The translations under genes and the position numbers were made by a program. Below are positions 9,921 to 20,853 of a stretch of 64,000 nt of DNA, piece after piece; the first letter of the stretch is position 1; the number at the start of each line of letters is the position of its first letter. The stretch is from Trichobilharzia szidati. Lineage: Eukaryota > Platyhelminthes > Trematoda > Strigeidida > Schistosomatidae. Location of the stretch: assembly GCA_944472155.2 (NCBI GenBank), contig OX235271.1:96423256-96487255 (forward strand). The letters are read 5' to 3'. A model generated the notes under the pieces. It saw nothing but the letters and a program-made list of their open reading frames with translations. It did not search any database and had not been told where the DNA came from.

Positions 9921-11300
9921 ATGAATGATATAACTGTCTTTTCTGACGAACTTGCTTGTGAATGGTTGTTAATTTGCATCGGTATCCATCGTTTTAGTCG
10001 GCTAGAATTTGACTTTATTGTCATGTGGCTTATCCTTTTACTTGCGAATCCAGAGAATGGGCCTCTGAAAGATGTAACTGATGAACTAGAATTCTACTGT
10101 CGGTACACGGATGATACATTTTTGATTTTGAAAAATGAGGATGAAGCAAAGAACATCCAGGACAAATTCAACGATGTTCATTCTGCAGTAAATTTTACCA
10201 TCGAAAAAGAAAAAGACTCTAGTATTTCATTTTTAGTCGTCTCTATGACCAGAAAAGAGGACGGTACAATAACAAGAAGTGTGTATAGGAAACCTACATC
10301 AACTGGTCAGTATACTCATTTTTTCAGCTTCGTGCCCTTGAAATACAAACGCAATCTTATAAAGTGCTTGGTTCACAGAGCAAGAGAAATCTGCTCTGAT
10401 GAATGTCTTAATGAAGAGCTTAATATTATTAAACAGTTGCTGAGTGAGAACGGTTATCCAGAAAAATTCATTGATAAGAATATGAATCAAAAATCAAGGC
10501 AGCCCAAGGTACCAACAGTTCCTTAAAAAGCCTTATTCTTACAACTTCAGTGCCTCGGGGATAACATCAGCGAGATATTAACACAACGCCTTAGGAATGC
10601 GCTAAGAAGAGCATTCCATGCTGCTGAATTATGCTGTTTCTTCAAAACCACCCCTATTTCGCGTTCGGGAGTAAAAGATAAACTGCCTAATTTCGCCTCT
10701 TCTATGTGTATCTACCAGTTTGACTGCTCCTGTGGAGCCAGTTACATAGGCCGTACAACTAGGCGTGTTTCTCGTCGGATTTCCGAACATCACTCTGCGT
10801 GGTTAAGTAAAGGACAAACAAAATCCATTCATAGCGCTTTTCTATTATAACAGCAGAAGGCAAGACACGGAAGCCAAGGTATATTTTCAAGTGATCAAAC
10901 AACTATTTATATCTATACAGTTTATATTCTTTAACCAGTCACTGAGCGTGTGATTTTGGTTTACACTAAACGACATGAGATAGAATGTTCAAATACATAT
11001 ATTATTCTGTTGCTAATGCACTATTGAACTGTGGAAATATGTGAGAATAATATTCCGTTGGCACACATTGTTGTATCACACCACCACACTATCTTATCTT
11101 GTGGATATAGAACACAAGATTGATGTTAAAGAGGCTTTCAAAGTCATCTACTGCATACCAACTAATCCTAATTTTACCTTAAGAGTTCATCTACTGCATA
11201 TTGCTGACTCTGTTGGGATCCACATTAAGAAACCTAACTTATGTATCCAAAAGAAGTTGGTTCAGATACTGTCCTTACCTTGGCCATCAAGGTTCTAATG
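9921..11300 (+). pseudogene. PLE family A: RT C-terminus and GIY-YIG, interrupted
   Basis: Open from about 10075 to 10526 with the RT motif C region (YCRYTDDTFLIL; PLE consensus has YVDDT), IEKEKDSSISFLV, then YRKPTSTGQYTHF and the end of RT. After a stop at 10524-10526 another frame gives KLPNFASSMCIYQFDCSCGA, SYIGRTTRR and EHHSAW (GIY-YIG), to about 10850. An insertion of roughly 230 bp (about 10851-11080) splits the domain. The C-terminal part resumes at LVDIEHKIDVKEAF and ends at LSLPWPSRF with a stop at 11298. The ATG at 9921 is outside the conserved region and is not taken as a start. Confidence 0.8.
10851..11080. other. Insertion inside PLE-A GIY-YIG domain
   Basis: This stretch separates two adjoining parts of the endonuclease domain (HSAFLL and YLVDIEHK). 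It has no coding capacity and matches no other repeat in the window. It could be a short non-autonomous element; no clear target duplication was found. Confidence 0.45.
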
Positions 11301-11369
11301 ATCCTCAATTTTTTGTAGAAATTTCCTTAATTTTATTTGATATTCTTTGTTAGTTGATAAACTTGATCT

Positions 11370-12690
11370 ATATTAATGTGTTGGCTGATCACAAATTCAC
11401 CAAACAGGCTTCTAGGAACTCCCTGGCATTTTTGGTGTTTCCACTGTTTAAATTTTTTACATTTTCCCATAGTTGTCTACGTGTATTGATGTGAAAGAAT
11501 ACATGTCTTGTCTTTTGACAGCTAGTTTATGTCCATGGACTTAGAGCCGAAAGGGGATGACAGCTTTAACCAATGTAGTGCTTATTACAGTTTATGCAAT
11601 TTATTTTGTAGATGGTGTTGATACCGTCTCTTTCTGCTATTGAGTCTTTCGGTCTGCATAGTAATGAATGAAGTGATTGTGGTGAATTATGTGTGATATC
11701 TTCTCATTTCTGCGGCTACCTAGGCTGCCTTTCCAGCTTCGTACATTGTACGAACATTCCACGTCCCCATCCTTATTTTTGCTTTCATCGAAAGGAGGCA
11801 CATCGGCTGACTGGCTTCCCGAAGGCTTTCACCAGCCTGCGTCATTTCACTTCCCCGATTCTAGCGAAAAATAAGGTTATTGTTTATATTTTTAGTATTT
11901 TTAATATATTTATGTGTTGAAGTTTCTGTAGCAATTTGGTTAAGTTTTGGGAGTGGAGTTGCTAGCACCACGCCCCCAACCCTCCCTCTTTATCCGGGCT
12001 TGGGACCGGCTAGAAAACTAGCGAGCTAGTAATCTAGGCGAGGATGGATGCAAGTGAAAAGTACAGCAGAAGACAGAAGCAAGTGGAGACGTGCAGTTGA
12101 AGCCCTATGTTCCACTAGGAACCCAAGGGAACAATAATAATAATAATGTGTGATATCTATTCCGAACGGATTTAGTATTCTAGCCCTTATTAAATTCTCA
12201 TAGTTTCTTGCTGGTAGTTTGACTCGACGACTTTAAACATTTTTTGGTGAAATTGTGGGAGTATCCATTTTCCTTGAAGACAGTTAATAGAAATTTCTCT
12301 TCTCTTCTCCTCATAGACAGAGGTGCTATATCGTGTCCTGGCTTTTTTGAACTGTGTCTGTCATCAGTTTCCTTCTGGATTATTGATGCTGTAGTTGAAT
12401 ACTTGGTCTATGTGGGTTGACTTCCTAAGTACTTGTGATTCTAGATTTATTGAGCTTGTTCTCCTGAGGAAAACATCTAATAAATGAATTCTGTTGTCTG
12501 ACTTTTCTTCACTTGTGAATTGGATGTCTTCAGATACGTTGATGAATAATTTGCAAGGGCTTTCTAAATCATTTCTCCTATCCATGACAAATGTGTTATC
12601 TACATAACGCATCCAGATTTTCGGTTTGATTATTGGTGGTAGAGCTATAGTTTGCAGTCTTCACAGCTAGTCATGGTATGAGTGCTCCCA
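11370..12690 (-). pseudogene. PLE family D, decayed RT and endonuclease (minus)
   Basis: Minus-strand translation at 12364-12612 gives MRYVDNTFVMDRRND (RT motif C), RIHLLDVFLRR and a KSTHIDQVFNYSINNPEGN line corresponding to the RKPTHTxxYLxxxSxHP block of PLE RTs. Further left, in broken frames, are HKLAVKRQD and residues resembling the REFLEAW end of GIY-YIG domains. The element is split by an RTE insertion at 11702-12145 and abutted by another RTE fragment near 12691. Many stops. Confidence 0.65.
11702..12145 (+). mobile_element. RTE-type LINE insertion with 5' inversion, 13-bp TSD
   Basis: Flanked by perfect ATGTGTGATATCT (11689-11701 and 12146-12158). The right part (about 12042-12145) is the + strand RTE 3' end: CCCTATGTTCCACTAGGAAC then an AAT tail. 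The left part (11702-12041) is inverted. Read on the minus strand it is the 5' UTR and the first codons of the endonuclease (GTWNVRTMYEAGKAAQVAAE), the usual start of an RTE APE-type domain. This is the structure left by twin priming. It sits inside the PLE-D pseudogene and is therefore younger. Confidence 0.85.
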
Positions 12691-13810
12691 GTAGTGTTCC
12701 TTTTCTTTATTCGTATATTCGATTCACCACCGACAACTATACATTTCATCCAACAGCTGTACAACAATGCTGCATGCCAAGTAATCCACAACGGGAAACT
12801 CACAGAATCCTTCAAAGGGAAGACGGGAGTAAGACAAGGCTGCCTACCTACTATAACCAATGATTTTCCTGATTGCAGTAGATTGGATAATGTGACAAAC
12901 AGCGGGCAATGAGGAAACAGGCATAAAATGGACTCACAAAATACTTGGAGGATCTGGACTTCGCCGATGACATATGTCTGATTTCCCACAAACTGGAAGA
13001 TATGCAAGTGAAAAGTAACAAGTTGTCAGAAGAAGCATCCAGAGAAGATAGGACTTCAGGTGAACAAAGAGAAAACAGAGGTGATGAAGATTCCTGGGCA
13101 ACACCACCAACAGCAACAACAACTACAGACAACAATCAGCATAAATGGAAGGAACCTGAAGGAAACAACCTCCTTCACTTACCTGGGAAGCATCGTTTCA
13201 ACTACAGGCGGACGGAACTGACGAGGATATCAAAGCAAGGATCGGGAAAGCAAGACAAGCCTTCACTACTCTCAAGCCTGTGTGGAGGTCAACAGCACTC
13301 AGCATCAAAAATAAGATCCGGATTTTCAACTTCAATGTGAAGTCAGTCAGTACTACTATACGGATCAGAGACTTGCACTTCGCGTCATAAAGAGCATCTC
13401 AAACAAACTACAGACCTTCATTAACAGATGTCTTCGCCCAATACTCAAGATCAGATGGCTGGCCAGAAAAGATCAGCAACAGAGATCTCTGGAAATGAGC
13501 GAACCAACCAGGAACCGATTGTGAAACAAATAGGCAGGAAGAAATGGAGATGGATTGGCCATACTCTGAGGAAACAAACCATCAAGTGACATCATACGCC
13601 AGGCCATTGCTCGAGTGGAACCTGAAAGGGAAGCGGCGAGTTGGTCGTCAGTGCAAGGGTGACTTGGAGGAGGTCATGTGAAGAGGAGATGAAAACGTGT
13701 GGGTAGACTTGGAGCCAGGTGAAGACTCTAGCAGAGAACCGAACTCAGTGGAGACGTACGGCTGAAGCCCTATGTTCCTCTAGGAATTAAAGGAAACAAA
13801 AATAATTTAT
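12691..13810 (+). pseudogene. RTE-type LINE, RT to 3' end (frameshifted)
   Basis: Broken frames carry RT blocks in order: FIQQLYNNAACQVIHNGKL, KTGVRQGCL (motif B region), LEDLDFADDICLISH (catalytic FADD, 12945 on), then the YLG and IGKAR region, LLYGSET, RKKWRWIGHTLRK and an arginine-rich end. The element ends with CCCTATGTTCCTCTAGGAAT and an A-rich tail near 13810. The endonuclease is missing. Several frameshifts and stops make it inactive. Confidence 0.8.
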
Positions 13811-14003
13811 ATTCAGTCATTAAATTCAAAATATGTTATAATATATAAATCCATCGGCACCATCTAGCCTGAACATTGCATTTTTTGTGTTGATCACTAC
13901 ACAGTAGTTGTTGCATAGTTTCTTTTGTCAGTTTTCTACCAATTGAAGTGTACAATAACCTATATAAAAAGTCTGATGATTGATTTTTGTATTGTATTCT
14001 CAG
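13811..14003. other. No feature supported
   Basis: Spacer with a pyrimidine-rich end leading to the candidate exon acceptor TTGTATTCTCAG. Confidence 0.4.
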
Positions 14004-14135
14004 AGAATAATTAGATCAAGAGAGAGACATAGAGAGGGAAAGAATATAGTAGATATAATCAATAAAGCAGCATACTGTATAGACTCAGGATTCCGGTCAT
14101 CTACCCCCAAACAGCATTCAGTTAACTTCGAAAAG
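14004..14135 (+). CDS. Candidate internal exon, unrecognised
   Basis: The stretch is preceded by a strong acceptor (TTGTATTCTCAG) and followed by GAAAAG|GTAAGA, a consensus donor. It is 132 nt long and open in only one frame, giving 44 residues rich in charged residues at first (RSRERHREGK) and ending STPKQHSVNFEK, phase 0 at both ends. No repeat similarity. It could be an upstream exon of the + strand gene seen from 37 kb, but the next visible exon of that gene needs a phase-2 donor, so at least one more exon would have to lie between. An isolated chance match is possible. Confidence 0.4.
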
Positions 14136-14575
14136 GTAAGATTGGAATGTTGTTATTTCTTAATCTGAATAGATCATAATTGAAAATGTGCTGCTTAAAA
14201 GTTGCAGAAAGTAGAGGAACAGTAAATTTCTCATCTTTGGAAAACAGATGAATTCAATTCTATCCTTGATTCACCTAGGCAGATGTAACCCATCAAAGTG
14301 AAATAGGAATAATTGTTGTGTTAAGTAACTACATTTCACATGATTTTCTGCCTCAGTTTAAAGATCACACTGTCTATACACAGATGTTATACGGCCCATG
14401 ATCAGGCACCACATGTGTTCAACAGACGTTCTGTGACATTATGGCATTACAAATCTAAGCAGCTGATGAATGGAAAAGATAAAAATAAACAAAATTTAAT
14501 TGTTGGTTTGCAGGAATTTGATTGGTTACAGAATTTCACGATGAGCCGCAAACCCACACTTGAATGTCATTCTGA
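14136..14575. other. No gene recognised
   Basis: Non-repetitive AT-rich sequence; open stretches have no domain or splice support. Confidence 0.4.
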
Positions 14576-14946
14576 TGCGCACTAGTGACTGACCCTATTC
14601 AGGTAGGTGGCTACCTGGGTTCTAGTGGGAAGTCGTGACCAGTGGGTACAGCAGGCCAGGTGTAAGGATAAATATTCGCCACCGATGACATTCGCCAGTG
14701 GTCACGCTAAATCGTGAATTGATAGAAGTTGGAATTCATTGACTGGCCAGTGGAATGGATTCCAGTGGCTGAATGGTCTACAAACTCACTGGCCTTGTAA
14801 CCGGAGGGTCCTGAGTTCGAGCCCCTATGGTGGGTGGGTGCTGGTGAAGAGTCACAAACTAGGACAAAATGCCGGTACAGTACTCCCAGGTTTTCGAATG
14901 GTTCTGAAACCGACGTCGGATCATGATGAAATACTGTAACCGAAAA
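14576..14946 (+). mobile_element. SINE-W copy (+)
   Basis: Nearly full-length: it starts in TGCGCACTAGTGACTGACCC. It has the tRNA-like part with loop CTTGTAA and B box GAGTTCGAGCCCC, a decayed hammerhead segment (GGTGAAGAGTCACAAACTAG then GACAAAATG, so the GAAA core is damaged), and the 3' part with GATCATGATGAAATACTG. Confidence 0.7.
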
Positions 14947-15465
14947 GTAAATAAGACTAGAAGTCTACACAAATGTTGATAGTTTAAAGCCTGGTGATAA
15001 AGTGATTTGTAATCAGAATTCATTACACATATCCGCCTTGTTGCTCCACACTGAAATAAAGAACTAAGTCCCCTTCTAATCAAATCAACTATCTGTCAGC
15101 TGTATGAGAAACTAGTTGGAGACATTACTTTAATCATTATTGTTCGTTAGATTTGTTGAATGTTACTTCTTGAGAATAAGTGCAGGGTACCTTCGATTTT
15201 AACTGTGAATACCCATATGCATGAGACCTAAATCAAAGGCAACTTAATGAACGGCTCCTTGTAACTAATATTCGAAGGATAAATAAAGTTTCTGTGTTGA
15301 TACAGTAAACCTATGAATAGTTGTACAGCTTTCCAACTTTAGCTACACTTCAGGATCTTTTTAAACTGGTTTAATGTACTCGTAGACACACTACATTCAT
15401 GCGATAGGGGTGTTCTTCACAAAGATGAAAAGAAGGCAAACCTCTGGTGTTTACAACAGAACTGG
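14947..15465. other. No gene recognised
   Basis: No supported coding or repeat feature. Confidence 0.4.
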
Positions 15466-15730
15466 TGGGTATTCAGATCTCCCTAGGGAAGCAGGAAAAT
15501 CCTGATTTCAAACCCTTGGTATACGTGGGCTCCAGAATGTGAAATGATCGAATGGCGTATGAACCTGTTCCGGTTACCGGCAATTCGAGGACCCAGTTCC
15601 TGACGCTGTTCCACTTGCCTTGTAGATCAGATTTCATGTTAAAGGCTTCGAGGTGACTCCTGAAAACAACCACCAGCATCTCTCTGGGAGTCTGGGTAGT
15701 ATCTCAGCCCTCGCATTAACTAGTGTGGCA
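15466..15730 (-). repeat. Dispersed repeat of unknown class (copy 2)
   Basis: Reverse complement is homologous to 1495-1700 over about 200 bp. No conserved domain. Class unknown. Confidence 0.5.
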
Positions 15731-15976
15731 TATCTCGTGATGCCTGTAATATACCAACATTGTGTTTTTCAATAATAATAAACATATCAGTTTGAAAAAT
15801 GGAGACTTTTATTTGCCTTTCATCATACACGAATGCCGTGAAAAATAGGATTGTATGGTGTGATGAAATGAGCAGTTTTGTTGTACACAATAAGGAATTC
15901 TTATGAGTGTCTACATCTGAGCTACCAAAAGATCGAGATTCTGAAGTAGACTTCTGAATGAAACATTTCACTAGAG

Positions 15977-16516
15977 TAGAACTTGTGCACTGTGGTAGAG
16001 TATAATTCCATTGTGGGTAAAATTTATTTTGATAACACTGTGAGACTTTATCAAAATAAATTTTACCCACAACTGAATTATACTCTACCACAGTGTACAA
16101 GTTCTATTCTTATATCAATGATACATATGGTCTTTCTACTAAGAAGCTTATCAGCAAACTCACATGACTTTTTGATTGGACACTAGTAATTAGTGTGATG
16201 TATCTAGTCCTATCTTTGGTGCAGACTGAATTCTATCAGTCAGGTTCGCGAGCCCAAATAGCTCAGTGGTAACGTCTCTGACTGCAGTACTTACTGGGTG
16301 ACGCGGGTTCGAATCTCAGAAGGGACATGAGTTCCTTCAAGGTTGCAGATATGCCTTGCTGATGAGTACCAACTAGCACGAAACCTAGGTCCAAGGCTTC
16401 CCGCCGATTGCCTCCAACTATCTAATATCACGCGACTTTGTCAAACAGAAGCAAATCAGTAAATATTACTTTATAACACTGTTAGACTTTATCGAAATAA
16501 ATTTTATCCACAGTGG
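15977..16516. mobile_element. PLE-B terminal foldback with nested SINE, 13-bp TSD
   Basis: Perfect 13-bp duplication CATTTCACTAGAG at 15964-15976 and 16517-16529. It begins with an inverted PLE-B terminus (15977-16037) joined directly to a + terminus (about 16036-16120), forming a near-perfect 145-bp palindrome. About 115 nt of unknown sequence follows, then a hammerhead SINE (16238-16440) and a second + PLE-B terminus (16455-16516) ending at CCACAGTGG. No protein-coding part is left. Confidence 0.75.
16238..16440 (+). mobile_element. tRNA-derived SINE with hammerhead core (second family)
   Basis: The head has tRNA-like promoter boxes (TAGCTCAGTGGTAACG and GGTTCGAATCTCA). The body contains GCTGATGA, GTACCAACTAGCAC, GAAACC: CUGAUGA and GAAA are both intact, with a 4-nt stem GUAC/GCAC containing one mismatch. 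Type and tail differ from SINE-W and from Sm-alpha-like copies. Confidence 0.65.
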
Positions 16517-16544
16517 CATTTCACTAGAGACCTACAGTTTTATA

Positions 16545-16720
16545 ATCAACACATTTCAGCTTGGTCTGACACCAGAATTGTTTAGTGGTAAAATCTCTGA
16601 TGCCGAGAATAAATAGTGCATGTTCAAATCCAGGAAGAATAGTTAGTTCTTTGAAGTTTTTTATGTATGCCACCAACAAATATAAAGCCAATTTCAAGCT
16701 TGCATATCTGTATATTGCAT
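16545..16720 (+). repeat. Decayed hammerhead SINE fragment
   Basis: Resembles the copy at 16238: TTTAGTGGTAAAATCTCTGA then a B-box-like GTTCAAATCC and GTATGCCACCAACAAATA; the hammerhead core is lost. Confidence 0.4.
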
Positions 16721-16854
16721 AACGGAATCTAGCAATAACAGACTCCATAACAGTGTTTTAATCTGTAGACTTATCAGTTATATACATCGCGGTAAGGTGA
16801 CAAATAGCTGTAATTATCAGTAAATATTGTTTTCTAGAATCATCTCACTCTTCA

Positions 16855-16979
16855 CTTTTTTTCCATCACGTTCCCCAGGGGAACATAGGGTTTCAAGCTA
16901 GTGGCTTCAAGTCCGGGGATCGAACCCCGGACCATGTGCATGGTCGGCGAGCGTCCTAACCGCTATGCCACCGACGCAC
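16855..16979 (-). mobile_element. Short tRNA-head SINE with RTE 3' tail, TSD
   Basis: Minus strand: a tRNA-like head (GCGTCGGTGGCATAGCGG, B box GGGGTTCGATCCCC) passes directly into GAAACCCTATGTTCCCC, the 3' tail of the RTE elements. A 9-bp duplication CACTCTTCA is at 16846-16854 and 16980-16988. The middle body of the longer SINEs (for example 41661-41891) is absent. Confidence 0.7.
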
Positions 16980-16988
16980 CACTCTTCA

Positions 16989-17764
16989 TTACTACCTGCG
17001 ATATTTATTTTTAATTGTTATTGGCAATACTGAATACCAGTGAGCTATACGGTGACACAGAGAGGACAAAAGTCAGAAATTTGCATTCAGCAGAAGTATT
17101 TGTATTTTGTATTTTCAATAAATAGAAACAAGTAACAAAAAACATCTACACAGTACAGTAAAACAGAAATAATCAATCGTCACTAATCAAGAAGTTTACA
17201 AGTTAATAATTGATTTAATGCAACCGATAACGCAAAAACTAATGTCTAACTACTTATTTTGTACTTTTGTTCAAAGTTTAACTGATGGATTTATGTAACC
17301 TTTGCATCTTGACACTGTAAACATTAGTCATTGCACCATATGGAGGAGTAGGTTTTAATCGTAAACAAAGACAGCTCAAATTATCGGCATAAGTACTTGG
17401 TGATTAATCCTTCAAATAAACTATAAAAGGTATAAGAGAGGGTTCGTTTTAATCAGTTCTAATATTACCTGTGCGTTTATCTTACTAATTTCCCCTCATG
17501 TTGCCTGTGATATTGAACTGAAACTAACCTCAAAGTTTCTTTCCTAGTATAAACCCATTAGTTTTTTAGTTATTGAAGTCAACTTCCATTGTGCCTCACT
17601 TTGGCTCTATTAGTCGAGCATGAAGTAATGTCTAGCTAGTCAGTGGAGGCTGAACAACTGGAGAAGTTACTTGTACATTGAATTTTGTCAATTTGGAGTC
17701 GTCAATAAAAGTTCACAGGCAGTAAGTAGCCCATGGTTAAGTAAATGAAAATTTTCCATTTTAA
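16989..17764. other. No gene recognised
   Basis: Unique AT-rich DNA; no exon or repeat supported. It ends at a TA microsatellite. Confidence 0.4.
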
Positions 17765-18985
17765 GTAACCTTATATATATATATTTATATATATATATAT
17801 ATATAAATTCAAATATAAACCAATCATGGTGTTTTGTCTATAGGATAATACGATGGTGAATATAAATTTTGCAATTTAGTAGTGATGATAATAATAATAA
17901 TAGTAATAATAAAAATGGTCTTATCAATAATAAGGATGAAAAAGTGAGGCAATCTGTGATAACACGAATAATGAAAAACAGCATGATTAAACAAACAACT
18001 GTTCAGGTGGAAGTAGTCGATAAAGGCTAGTAAAAACAAATGAACCGATTAAGTAATGTTAGATTGTAAGGGAAGGAAATGAAACACGTTTATAATGAAG
18101 ATAAGATTAAGGGATGGTAAGAAAGGGGTTGAAAATATAAACAAAGGGTGGTGTAGAAGTCATTAGTTGGTTATGTCTTAATAGGCCAACGAGGGAGGGA
18201 TAATGGCTGTACGAACTTTTTTTGAATACATAATTTAGGTTTAATAGTTCGAATGCCTATTGCCTCAGCTGTGTGTAGTAGACGAATACGAAGTCTATTG
18301 GAAAGATTCGGTGGGATACGATGAATTACTTTGAAGGCTCTCGTTTTCTCGATTACATGACCACTATCAATTAAGTGTGACAAAATTGAGCTACGGATTG
18401 TTTTTGTCTGTCCTTTGCCAAACCACGATGGGAGATGCTCACTAACACGTTGGCTAAGCTGTCTAGTAGTACGCCCAATATAACTGTCACCGCAGGTGCA
18501 GTTGAATTGATAAATACACATAGATGTGGCAAAACTATCAAGCTTATCCTTCGTTTGCGTCCCAATCATTCGTCGGCTAGAGAATGATAAACACAGGTGT
18601 GCTGCATAAAATGTTCTTCGTATACTCCTTGAAAGTCTTTGGAATAGAATCTCACTTGATAAGTCACCATTAAATTGTAACTTAATAAATAGAGGTTTCT
18701 TGCGTGCAGTCAGAGTCTCCGGTTTTTTCTCCGATGTTTTCATATGTTTCTTTATGAAACTACTCGGATAGCCCATCTCCATCAAGGAATCGTGAATATA
18801 TTCAAATTCCTTTTGTAAGAGGTCATCCGTACATATCTTTCTTGCTCTGCTCGCAAGATGTTATTGATAAGACCAGTTTAATTATTACTATTATTATTAT
18901 ACACTACTATTGTGACTAATTGCACAATTTATATTCACCATCGTATTATCCTATATATATATATATATATATATATATAGATGAA
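17765..18985 (-). mobile_element. PLE family A foldback bounded by TA repeats
   Basis: Minus-strand element with GIY-YIG coding at 18171-18865 and a 3' region at 17820-18170. The right end (18866-18960) is an inverted copy of the 3' region (17838-17925), so the 3' terminus is again at both ends. (TA)n tracts bound both ends (17769-17806 and 18953-18979). A second copy of the same lineage is at 35736-36540. Confidence 0.75.
18171..18865 (-). pseudogene. PLE-A GIY-YIG endonuclease region, 5'-truncated
   Basis: The best preserved endonuclease here: 204 open residues (18171-18785) after a short in-frame extension with RARKICTDDL. The linker is followed by CIYQFNCTCGDSYIGRTTRQ (metal-binding-type Cys pair and GIY-YIG motif), REHLPSW-like SEHLPSW, the helix LIDSGHVIEKTRAFKVIHRI, AEAIGIRTIKPKLCIQKK and the end LSLPRWPIKT. 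The RT domain is missing, so this is a dead 5'-truncated copy even though the frame is open. Confidence 0.8.
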
Positions 18986-18989
18986 AAGT

Positions 18990-20270
18990 ATGAACCCTTT
19001 TAATGAGATACAACCCCTATATTTTATGAAAACATTCTCTGCCTCATACCGGAACAGCAATTCGTGAAATTATCTGCCAAACAAAACCTCGATAGCAGTC
19101 TCTGTAGTTCTTTATAGTCGTATTCAACTTCCAAATGAGTCTACTGGACGTCTTTTTATTATCTTTAAGGCCATAAAGCAGTTCTCATTCGCCCCCTAAC
19201 CAAGCGTTCCACGGACGGTGACAACTGAGAATTATATAGGTTAAAAATAGGATGGATTCAAGCTGTCCACTTTCGTATTTACATTTAGATAATCAGAAGT
19301 ATAGTGATACTGATAAAAACAAAAATAAACTCAGCAATGTTTGTCTAATTTACTTCAAATGACTGAAAGTGCAAAGTCATTTTTAGAAGAAAAAAATCGA
19401 TTCAACTACTAAACTATTGCACTCATAACAATATTGAGAAAAAAATTCTCACTTTCATTCCATTTACAACAAAAATAAAATAATATTTTCTCAATATATA
19501 CGTATGAAAAAAATATATATATATAAGAAACATAAGAAATGGCGTGCATCTCACACAAAAAATTGTCTAATACACATTTCTGTGTTGTAAGATGAGCTAA
19601 CAAAGTTCAAAATGAGTTGACAGACAGAACATTGAAATATAACTAATATACGTATTTACGACTATCAGATACACAAATCTCGTAAATGTTATTGATTAGT
19701 AAATTTACTATACAAGGTTAGGATACTGCTGAGGAGACCACTTGGCTTGATTTGACCAGTGCTAACAATAATCCTGTGGTGAGAGCTGGCTGCTAGCCAA
19801 AGTTGGTAGACAGTAATTGACGTCAATGTTTATGTCCCCAATATTGGTGGTGAGAAAATGATGAGAACAAAGGCTTTGCGTAGGCGGATACAGTTAGCAT
19901 ATGGATGATCTGACACAGCCACAAAGAGATGCAAGGTTAACTTTCTGTGAGAAACAACCAATCAAAAGACTGTATTTTATACTAACAATAATCTACAATA
20001 ATGTACATTAAAATCTATAAATATGTGTTGATTTTCCTTAATAAACGATCTGTTGCCTGGCCCTTGTCTTCTGTTGTTACAATCCTACCACAAGGTTTAT
20101 TCAAAGACCGACTACTGAAAATTGATTTCCAGTCATTAGTCTTGATGAAAGAATTGTTTATCTTTTGTGTTGGCACTAACTGATTTTGGTCTGATGGAAA
20201 TAATTGTTCGTGTGAGCCAAGATTAGCTACTGTGAATTAGTTAGTCCAAGTAAACATGATATTTGCATTC
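18990..20270. other. No gene recognised
   Basis: Long AT-rich stretch; no consensus exon, no tRNA-like box and no similarity to the repeats named here. Confidence 0.4.
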
Positions 20271-20480
20271 ATTGGTCACTATGGGTAGTCGAATAGTTTA
20301 ATGGCAACCTCTCTGATCTCGAAAAGCAAAGGATGAAGTTTCGAATCTCTAAACAGACATCTGTATCTTCGAGGATGCAGATACGCCTTGCTGATTACAG
20401 CTAATAAGAAGGAAACCTTGGTTTACGGCTTTCTGAACGTTGTATGCAATCACCTAACACAGCAAAGGACTTGATAAAAG
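20271..20480 (+). repeat. Decayed hammerhead SINE (family as at 16238)
   Basis: Keeps TTTAATGGCAACCTCTCTGA and the B-box-like TTTCGAATCTC, then GATGCAGATACGCCTTGCTG leading into a damaged core (CTGATTACAG, later GGAAACC). The ribozyme is not intact. Confidence 0.5.
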
Positions 20481-20689
20481 AAATCCCATATTTTCAAAGC
20501 TAGCTCCTCAAACTGTGATATCATTGTATGTTACAATTTTGTTGAGTTTTCGTGTTTAAGATCTCATCCTATTTATTTAACTGTGTATATTTTCATTCTA
20601 ATTAGTGTTGGCATCCTTACATGCATAATTTATTATTCCAAACGTTTCAGTATTCTATCGGGTTAACTGGTTATTATTATTTTTTTGAT

Positions 20690-20853
20690 TATAGCTTGAC
20701 TCTACACCGTATTTTTGGTACAAGTATGGGGTTTTCAACATATGATATCGGTAGCCCAGTTTTGCATTGATATCGGATGTGCGTCGGCAGAGGATCGAAC
20801 CCCGAACCATGAGTATGGTCGGCGAGAGTCCTAACCGCTGTGCCACCGACGCA
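20690..20853 (-). mobile_element. tRNA-head SINE, body type 3 (minus)
   Basis: Minus strand: GTGCGTCGGTGGCACAGCGG head with B box GGGGTTCGATCC, then a body with ATATCA, CCATACTTG and ACGGTGTAGAGTC. The same body is at 51118-51325 and 52215-52400. The head equals that of the RTE-tailed SINEs, but the body does not. Confidence 0.7.
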
